Below, piece by piece: positions 16,772-26,600 of a stretch of 63,918 bases of DNA. A program made the translations under genes and the position numbers. The notes below the pieces were generated by a model. The model was not told where the DNA came from, searched no databases, and worked only from the letters and a program-made list of their open reading frames with translations. How positions within the stretch are numbered: position 1 is the first letter of the stretch; the number at the start of each line of letters is the position of its first letter. Origin of the DNA: Flavobacteriales bacterium (GTDB lineage Bacteria > Bacteroidota > Bacteroidia > UBA10329); the NCBI GenBank assembly GCA_020635535.1, contig JACJZP010000018.1:1-63918 (forward strand), written 5' to 3'.

Positions 16772-17620
16772 ATGGATGACATGATTCTTGTTGCGGACAG
16801 CGGAAGTACTAAATGCGATTGGAAACTCATTGATGGGAACAATGTGGTAGGGACCGCATCGACCATGGGGCTTAATCCATTTTTTCATAATGCGGAGGTT
16901 GTTGCTGATACGGTTTCAACTGACGCACTGCTTAGGGCAAATTCCCAACAGATTTCGGAGGTTCATTTCTACGGAGCAGGTTGTTCCAGTGTAGATAGAA
17001 ATCAGCTCATTGAGAATGGATTGAAGAGGGTCTTTGCAAATGCTAAAGTTCACGTAGATCATGATGTGATGGGAGCTGCTTTGGCCGCTTGTCAAGGGCA
17101 ACCAGGAATTGCTTGTATTCTGGGTACGGGGTCGAATGCATGTTTCTATGATGGGGAAAAGGTTACGCAGCAGATTCCATCTCTTGGCTACATTTTGGGA
17201 GATGAGGGGAGTGGCAGTTGGTATGGTAAAAAGCTGCTACGAGATTATCTGTACAAAGAAGCGATTCCATCTGAACTCAGAACAGAGTTGCAGAACTCGG
17301 GATTTGACAAAGACACGATTCTGAATAGGATCTACCGAGAACCACATGCCAATGTTTACTTGGCTTCTTTTGTTAAGATACTGTCTAATTACCGCGATAC
17401 GGAATACGTACAGAACATGATCAGCAATGGAATGACAGAGTTTTTGACCCGACACGTTTGCTGTTTCCCCAGCCATAAAGAAGTTAAGGTTGGTTTTGTG
17501 GGTTCAATTGCGTTTCATTTTCAGGAAAGCCTGAGAGCTGAAGCACAGAAATTGAATATAACGGTTGGTAATATCGTAAAGCAGCCGATAGATGGTCTGG
17601 TTGCTTTCCACCTTAGCTAA
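16772..17620 (+). CDS. BadF/BadG/BcrA-type ATPase, N-acetylglucosamine kinase-like
   Basis: This 282-residue protein of the ASKHA fold matches the GlcNAc-kinase-like branch of the BadF/BadG/BcrA/BcrD family. Motifs: phosphate-1 loop ILVADSGSTKCDWKLI at the N-terminus, YGAGCSS (about 70), the second phosphate loop IACILGTGSNACFYDG (about 112-127) and GDEGSGSWYGKKLLRDYL (about 143). It would phosphorylate GlcNAc or another amino sugar, feeding cell-wall recycling. The frame reaches a TTG at 16748, but ATG 16772 (or 16781) gives the normal N-terminus. It is followed by a terminator shared with the convergent adhesin gene. Confidence 0.85.
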   Translation: MDDMILVADSGSTKCDWKLIDGNNVVGTASTMGLNPFFHNAEVVADTVSTDALLRANSQQISEVHFYGAGCSSVDRNQLIENGLKRVFANAKVHVDHDVMGAALAACQGQPGIACILGTGSNACFYDGEKVTQQIPSLGYILGDEGSGSWYGKKLLRDYLYKEAIPSELRTELQNSGFDKDTILNRIYREPHANVYLASFVKILSNYRDTEYVQNMISNGMTEFLTRHVCCFPSHKEVKVGFVGSIAFHFQESLRAEAQKLNITVGNIVKQPIDGLVAFHLS

Positions 17621-17636
17621 GCACTCATCAAAAATC

Positions 17637-17666
17637 AAAGCAGCGGTCCATTGGAACCGCTGCTTT
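17637..17666. terminator. Bidirectional terminator between kinase and giant adhesin
   Basis: AAAGCAGCGGT (17637-17647) pairs perfectly with ACCGCTGCTTT (17656-17666), and TCCA/TGGA inside extends the stem. Short A and T runs flank it on both sides. It sits between two convergent stop codons (17620 and 17693). Confidence 0.85.
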
Positions 17667-17692
17667 CATATTCTTAGACTTTACTGGTCACC

Positions 17693-20600
17693 TTATCGGA
17701 TCAGCGTGATGTAACCGGTCTTGTTAAAGCTTCCTTCACTGTGCTGATTTAACACATTCAGCTCGAAATAATAGGTTCCAGCTTCTGCATCCACACCCGC
17801 TGGAGTTTTACCATCCCAGAACACCTCACCGGTATCATCATGATGCATGATGATTCCCCAACGGTTGTAAATCGTGATCTCGTAGTTGTCAACACCGAAG
17901 TTGCCTATGAACAGTTGATCATTTACTCCATCATGGTTTGGGGTAAATACGTTAGGAATGTCAATTACCTGAGTTATTTCCACTTCAACGGTGTCAAGAC
18001 CAATACATCCGTATTCGTTCTCAGTGATAACAATAATGGTGAAATAGCCTTCATCAGAGTAGGTGTGATTCATTGATTGCTCTTCTCCAGTAAGCCCGTC
18101 ACCGAAATCCCAGGTCCAATAAACAATAGAGCTGTCACCACTAACTTCTTCAAATAGATGTTGCACTTCGAGGAAACCATTGCTCATGGTCTCGATCACT
18201 GCAGAAGGTGCATCGTAAACACCAACACTTGCAGAATCGGAACTGGTCTGATTACAGAAATCATTGCTTACGGTAACGAAATAAACTCCTATCGAATCCG
18301 CCAAAACGGAAATGCTGGACGTGGTCTCGCCATTGCTCCACAGGTAATTGTCGCCACCAGATGCTACCAGCATCAGACTATCACCAGGGCATGCAAAGCC
18401 ATCTCCGGTAATAACAGCAACAGGTACCGGTCCAACAGATATGACAGGGGCATTGTCCGTTGCTTCACAACCATTCTCGTCAGAAACGATCACGGTATAA
18501 GAGGCCTGATCAGAAACGTACAGTACAGAATCCGTAGCTCCGCTTATGCTGTTACCATTTGCGAGCCACTCGAATGTCACATCACCATTGGCTGATGCAG
18601 TAAGTTGAGCACTATCACCGTCACATATTTCCATTGAGCTGGAAACAACTTCAACTTCGGGTAGCGCGAACACTTCAACATCTACAGTGTCGCTTGAACT
18701 GCTACAGCCGTTCAGATCAATAACCTCAACTGAGTATTCACCCGCTTCTGTAACTACTATGGACTGTGTCTGTTCCCCATTAGGCGCCCATTGGAAAGAT
18801 TGTCCTCCGGAAGCACTGAGAAGAACTTGTCCACCATCACAGAATTCGGTATTTCCACTGGCTACTACTTCAATAGTTACAGGCTCATTGACAATAACAT
18901 CAATCGTGTCTGAATTAGCTACACAGGTGTTCTCATCTGCAATTTGAACCCAATAAGAACCAGATTCATTTACCGTGATTGACTGTGTTGTCTGACCGTT
19001 TGGCTCCCACAGATATGCTTCTCCCTCAGTTACGGTGAGCACTACTGAATCACCTGCGCAGAAAGTTGATGGTCCAGAAAGTGAGATTGTAGGTTGAGGA
19101 AGTTCATTCACTGTAACGCTGATGGTGTCTGAATCCGCAGAACAACCGTTCGCGTCAGTGGCCACAACGCTATAATCTCCGCTTTCGCTCACAGTAATGC
19201 TCTGAGAGGTTTCTCCATTCGGAGACCAAGAGAAAATATCACCACTACTTGCCGAAAGGGTAACCTCTCCACCTTCGCAGAATACCGTATTTCCATCAAC
19301 AATAACAGAAACGGGCTCGGTTTCAAATTCAGTGACAATTACGATTCCAGACTCTCCAACGCACCCGTTCACATCTGTTACTGTTACCGAATATGTTCCG
19401 GCATCGTAAACTGTAATTGATTGCGTAGTCTCTGCATTAGGAGCCCACAGATTTCCATCGGCAGATGAAGATGTAAGGATTACCGAATCTTCAGGACAAA
19501 TGGTCAACGGGCCATTAGCCGTAATCTCTGGCTCAGGAAGAGCAAAGACGGTTATCACCACGGGATCAGATGTTCCCTGACATCCATTTTGGTCTGTAAC
19601 TGTCACCCGATAAATGCCAGCGTCTGTTACAGTGATCGACTGAGTTGTTTGTCCGAATGGAGCCCAAGCATAGGTGTCTGCTTCAGAAGAAGTTAGTGTT
19701 ACTGAGCTTTCCTGACAGAATTCCGTTGGGCCATCTGCGGTAATGGTCGGCTCTGGATTTGGATTAACAATCACTTCTACCGTGTCAGCCGAAGCATACC
19801 CACAACCATTTGCATCCACTACAGATACCGTATAGAAACCTGATTCGGATACCGTGATAGATTGAGTTGTCTCACCGTTTGGCGACCACAGGAACGTGCT
19901 ACCAGTTGAAGCGGTTAGTGTAACCTGTCCGCCATCGCAGAACTCTGTATTTCCTGAGGCTGTAACCTCAACTGGGTCGAGTTCAAACAAGGTTGTTGTA
20001 ACTGGGTCTGAAACAGAAGCACATTCATTTCCATCAAAAACGGTAACGCTGAATGTTCCTGAGTTGAATACTGTAATTGACTGTGAGAATTCTCCGTTCG
20101 GTGACCAGAAATAACTGAAGCCGGCTGGAGCTGTAAGTACAACTGAATCTCCCTCGCAGAATTCGGTTGGTCCACTCAAGGTAACGGTTGCGTCAGGAAG
20201 CGGATTAACCACAACATCCACAGGGTCCGAAGTTGTAACACAGCCATTGGCATCCGTTACTGTAACCGAATAGGTTCCTGAAGAAGAAACGTTTATCGAT
20301 TGCGATGTTTCTCCATTTGGTGACCAAGAGTAAGAGTCGCCTTCTGATGAAACCAGAACTACTTCTCCGCCATCACAGAATTCGGTTGGACCTTGCGTTG
20401 AAATTACCGCAGTGTCAACATCAAACACAGTTACTGAAATCACGTTTGATTCGCCTACGCACCCAAACTCATCGGTTACCGTAAGTTGGTAATCTCCAGT
20501 CTCACTTGCAGCAATTGTCTGAATTGTCTCTCCATTTGGAGACCAGTTGTAGATAAACCCAGCTGGTCCTGATAGAGTCACAAAGCTACCTTCACAGAAC

Positions 20601-23600
20601 TCGGTATTTCCATCTGAACTGATTATCGGCTCTGGGTTCTCATTCACAATAACCTGTGTTGGGTCAGATGTAGACTGACAGCCATCTTCATTGGTAATTG
20701 TCACGCGGTAGATTCCTGATTCGGTCACTACAATTGATTGTGTTGTCTGACCGAAAGGCGCCCATGCGTAAGACGCAGATTCAGATGAGGTCAAGGTTAC
20801 TGAACCACCATCGCAGAAGGTCAACGGTCCGTCTGCAGTAACAATCGGTTCAGGTAGGTCAAATACTGTGATTTCGATGTCATCAGAACTTGATTCACAT
20901 CCGTTTTCATCGGTAACTGTTACGGAGTAGTTTCCTGCTTCAGAAACAGTGATCGATTGCGTTGTTTCTCCGTTTGGCATCCATAAGTAGGATGAGCCTT
21001 GAGAAGCGCTCAATACAACTGAACTTCCATCACAGAATTCAGTCGGACCATCAGGAATGATCGTAGCTAGGTCAACTTGGAACATGGTCACGGAAGTTGC
21101 AGCGGAAATTCCATCACAACCATCCTCTGTTACAACGCTAACGCTGTAATCTCCAGCATCGTAGACGGTGATCGACTGGGTTGTTTCTCCATTCGGGCTC
21201 CAAGAATAACCGGCAGCTTCGCTTGCAGTAAGTGTAACGGAATCTCCTTGACAGAAGATGGTCGGGCCATCTGCGGTGATGGTAGGTATAACCAAATTCG
21301 GTTCAGAAAGGGTTGTAGAGTACGTGTAGATACATCCGTTCTGATCAACGATAGTAGCGGTGTAAGTTCCCGCACTCAATCCTGAAATATCAGCGGTGTT
21401 GCTGCCATTGTCCCAAGAAACCAAGTAAGGTCCAAGGCCGCCAGAAACGGTCAGATCGATGGAGCCGTCATTTCCTTCAAAACAGGTTGGATTCACATCC
21501 ACGCTCGAAGCTTGAAGCGTATCTGGCTCGGTTACCGTTGCCGAAGCTGAAGTCGTACAGCCATTTCCATCTGTAATGGTCACGTTGTAAGAACCTGGGC
21601 CAACGTTGTTCAGGTCTTCGGTTATAGCACCGTTATCCCAGTTGAACGTGTAAGGAGTGGTTCCGCCAGTTACGGTCAGTTCCACCACGCCATTTCCGAT
21701 TCCGTGGCAAGAAACATTGTCAACAGCCGTGGCAGCTTCCAAGAGTGCTGGTTGGGTTACGTTTCCGCTCACTGTTTGAGAACAGTTAACAGCATCTGTA
21801 ACGGTTACTGTGTACTGACCAGCGGCAAGATTCGCGATAGTACTTCCTGTTCCTCCGTTACTCCAAGCGTACGTGAATGGTGCGGTTCCGCCAGATACAA
21901 CAGCAGTTGCTGAACCATCACCAGCTTCAAAACAGCTCAATCTTTCGGTGTTGATGGCAACTGAGAAACCAGTACAAAGCAGTGGGTTCACAGTGATCGT
22001 AACGGTTTCTTCACAACCGTTGGCATCTGTAATCGTAACTGTATACGTTCCTGGGCAAAGGTTTGAAGCCGTCTGTGTGGTTTGGCTATCGCTCCATGCG
22101 TATGTGTATGGAGATGTTCCTCCACTTGGGTTGGCCGTGGCCGAACCATCACATCCATTGAACGTCAGCTCATCTACAACTACCGTTGAAACGCTCAGTG
22201 CGGTAGGTTCAGAGATGACAACGGAACCTGAAGCCTCACAACCGATTGAGTCGGTTACCACAACTGAGTAAGGCCCAGCGGTAATACCATTGATCGTTTG
22301 GGTCGTTCCAGAGTTATTCCACACGTACGTAAATGGCGTGTTATTCTGAACAGTGATCGGAGTAGCAGTTGCTGATCCGTCAGATCCATCGTTACAGCTA
22401 ACATCCGTTCCAGTTACGTCCACATCAAGGTCGCACGATGGCGGGTTAACGATATTGCTTGTGGTGAATTCACACTCGTTGGCATCGGTCACTATAACGG
22501 TGTAAGTTCCAGCACAGAGGTTAACCGCGGTTTGTGTGGTCTGTCCATCGCTCCACTCGTAAGAATAAGGAGGCGTTCCGCCCGTTGGGTTGGCCGTGGC
22601 ATAGCCGTTGCAGCCGTTCACCAATGTCTCATCCTGAACAACCACCACGGCAGTCAGTACATCTGGCTCGCCAACAATCGAGCTGCAAGTTGAAACGCAG
22701 CCATTGTCGTCTGTAACAGTCACAACGTAAGTACCAGCGCCCAATCCATTCTGTGAAGCATCGGTGCTACCGTTGCTCCACGAATAGGAGAACGGGGCAG
22801 TCCCGCCTGCGACTGAAACCTCAACGCTTCCGTTATCATCTCCATTACAAAGCGCGTCTTCAGAAGTACATGTCAGGTCAAGAACATCTGGTTCTGAGAT
22901 GGTGGTCTCGTAAGTGAACAAACATCCATTCTGGTCAGCAAAAGTGACAGAATACGTTCCTGCAGAAAGGTCATTCAGATCTTGAGTATGCGCACCTGTG
23001 TTCCAAGTGTAGAGGTATGGCCCAAGCCCGCCAGTTGGTGTCAGGTCAATAGAACCGTTATCGCCACCGTTACAAGAAACCTGAACATCAATGCTTGAAG
23101 CACCCAATGTGTCTGGCTGGGTCACTGTTCCAGAAGCTGTTGTTGTACATCCGTTCTCATCTGTGATGGTCACGTTGTACGTTCCAGGCCCAAGGTTTTC
23201 AAGGTCTTCGGTTGTTGATCCATTGCTCCAATCGAAAGAGTATGGAGTGGTTCCACCGGTAACGGTCAATTCCACAACTCCATTTGAAACTCCGTGGCAG
23301 GTAACGTTGTCAACTGCTGTTGCAGCTTCTAAAAGTGCTGGTTGCGTTACGTTTCCACTGACTGTTTGAGAACAATTGACAGCATCCGTAACGGTTACTG
23401 TGTATTGTCCAGCAGCCAGATTCGAGATTGAACTTCCTGTTCCTCCATTGCTCCAAGAGTAGGTGAATGGTGCTGTTCCGCCAGTTACAACGGCCGTTGC
23501 CGAACCATCGCCAGCTTCAAAACAGCTGAGTCTTTCGGTGTTGATGGCAACCGAGAAACCAGTACAAAGCAGCGGGTTCACAGTGATGGTGACGGTTTCT

Positions 23601-26600
23601 TCACAACCGTTGGCATCAGTAACCGTAACCGTGTACGTTCCTGGACAAAGGCTTGAAGCCGTTTGCATGGTCTGACCATCGCTCCACTCGTATGTGTACG
23701 GTGATGTTCCGCCATTCGGGTTAGCGGTGGCTGAACCATCGCATCCCTCGAACGTAAGTTCATCGATAACGCTCGTTCCAACTGTCAATGCGCTTGGCTC
23801 AGAAACCACAACTGAACCTGAAGCCTCACAACCGATTGAGTCGGTAACCACAACCGAGTAAGGTCCAGCAGTGATGCCGTTGATCGTTTGGGTTGTTCCT
23901 GAGTTGTTCCACACGTAAGTGAAAGGCGTGTTGTTCTGAACCGTGATCGGAGTAGCAGTTGCTGTTCCGTCAGAGCCGTTGTTGCAGCTCACGTCAGTTG
24001 CAGTAACGTCCACGTCAAGGTCACAGGTTGGTGGGTTTATTACTACGCTTGTGGTGTATTCGCAGCCATTGGCATCTGTAACAGTTACTGAGTAGATACC
24101 AGCGCATAGATCAATGGCAGTTTGAGTTGTTTGTCCATCGCTCCAATCATACGTGTATGGTGAAGTTCCACCCGTTGGATTCGCCACTGCCGAACCATTG
24201 CAGCCGTTCACCAGCGTTTCATCGTAGGCAGTAACCACAGCAACAAGCACATTAGGCTCGCTAACTACCGAACTGCAAGTGGTGATACAACCGTTTGCAT
24301 CCGTAACGGTCACGCCATAAGTTCCAGCAAAAAGTCCAGATTGCGAAGCATCTGCGCTTCCATTGCTCCAAGCGTAGGAGTAAGGCTCCGTTCCGCCTGT
24401 TACACTTACCTCCACGCTTCCGTTCGCATCCTCATTACATAGTGCGTCCTCAGATGTACAAGTTGGCGACAGAGCATCTGGCTCAGTAATGGTGTACGAA
24501 CCAGTTGTTGAGCAGCCGTTCACATCTTCAACGGTGACGTTGTAAGTCCCAGCTTCAAGTCCGGTCAGGTCTTCGTTAGAGGATGTGAATCCGTTCGGAC
24601 CTGTCCAAGAAATAATGTATGCTTCGCATTCAGCACCTCCAATAATTGTAAGGTCGATTTCACCGTCAGAAGCACCGTTACAAGAAACGCCTGCTCCCCC
24701 AACGTATTCTGAGATTTCGAATCCGTCAATGACCAACTCATTCGGTTCTGTAAGAGTGATTGATTCCGATTGAACGGAACCGTTGGCATCAGTTACTTCA
24801 ACCGTATAGGTTCCAGCGCCTAATCCAACGGCTGTTTGTGTTGTCTGTCCATCAGACCATTCATAAGAATAAGGCTCGCAACCACCCGAAACGTTGGCTG
24901 TTGCCCAACCGTCTGTTTCCCCAGCGCAGCTGATGTTCGTTCCGCAAAGAAGCGTGCTTGGAGAGATGGAAACTACCAACTGGGTTGGGTTGATGGTCAC
25001 ATCAAACGAACACGAAACTGAGTTTCCGGCCACGTCTGTTGCCGTGTAAGTCACCACGGTCGTTCCCACTGGGAAGTTGTCGCCAGAATTGTAATTGCTG
25101 GAAACGGTTGCACTACAGTTATCGTTTGCAGTCGGTGCCGTCCAATTCACAGAAGGGGCGCAATCGTTGCTGCTGGCGGTAACGGTAATATCGCTTGGAC
25201 AACCGACCAATGAAGGGTCAATGTCATCTTCAACAGTTACCGTTGCATTACAAGATGATGAGTTTCCGTTAACGTCATCTACGGTCAAGGTCACAGTATT
25301 GCTTCCCAAGTTTGAGCAGTCGAATGATGCTTGACTTACAGAAAGACTCCAGTCAGCGCAGTTGTCAGAAGAACCTCCATCAACGTCATAAGCCGAAATA
25401 CTGGCACTTCCAGAGGCATCCAATTGAACTGTAATGTTTTGACACACGGCAGCAGGGCTGACGGTATCAGCCACAGACACCACAGCATCGCAAGAAGAAG
25501 CGTTACCGTTCACATCGGTCACGGTAAGTGTGACCGTGTTGCCGCCCACGCTGGCGCAGGTGAACGAAGTGGTGGAAGCAGAAGTTGACGCCACACCACA
25601 GTTGTCGGTAGAACCACCATCGATGTGGGCAGCAGTGATGGAAGCGTTGCCCGCACCATCAAGGTAAACGGTGATGTTCTGGCACACGGCAGCCGGGCTG
25701 ACGGTATCAGCCACAGACACCACAGCATCACAAGAAGAAGAGTTGCCGTTCACATCGGTAACGGTGAGTGTGACCGTGTTGCCACCCACGCTGGCGCAGG
25801 TGAACGAAGTGGTAGAAGCAGTAGTTGAAGCCACGCCACAATTGTCAGTAGAACCACCATCGATGTCAGCCGCAGTGATGGAAGCGTTGCCCGCACCATC
25901 AAGGAACACGGTGATGTTCTGACACACGGCCGCAGGGCTGACGGTATCAGCCACAGACACCAAAGCATCGCAAGAAGAAGAGTTGCCGTTCACATCGGTC
26001 ACGGTAAGTGTGACCGTGTTACCACCCACACTTGCGCAGGTGAATGAAGTGGTAGAGGCCGAAGTCGAAGCCACACCACAGTTATCGGTAGAACCACCAT
26101 CGATGTCAGCAGCAGTGATGGAAGCGTTGCCCGCACCATCAAGGTAAACAGTGATGTTCTGACACACGGCAGCCGGGCTGACCGTATCGGCCACAGACAC
26201 CACAGCATCGCAAGAAGAAGCGTTACCGTTCACATCGGTCACGGTAAGTGTGACCGTGTTGCCGCCCACGCTGGCGCAGGTGAACGAAGTGGTGGAAGCA
26301 GAAGTTGACGCCACACCACAGTTGTCGGTAGAACCACCATCGATGTCGGCAGCGGTAATGGAAGCATTGCCAGCACCATCGAGGTAAACGGTGATGTTCT
26401 GACACACGGCCGCAGGGCTGACCGTATCAGCCACAGACACCAAAGCATTGCACGAAGAAGAGTTGCCGTTCACATCGGTCACGGTCAGTGTGACCGTGTT
26501 TCCACCCACGCTTGCGCAGGTGAACGAAGTGGTAGAAGCAGAGGTCGAAGCCACGCCACAGTTGTCGGTGGAACCACCATCGATGTCAGCCGCGGTGATG

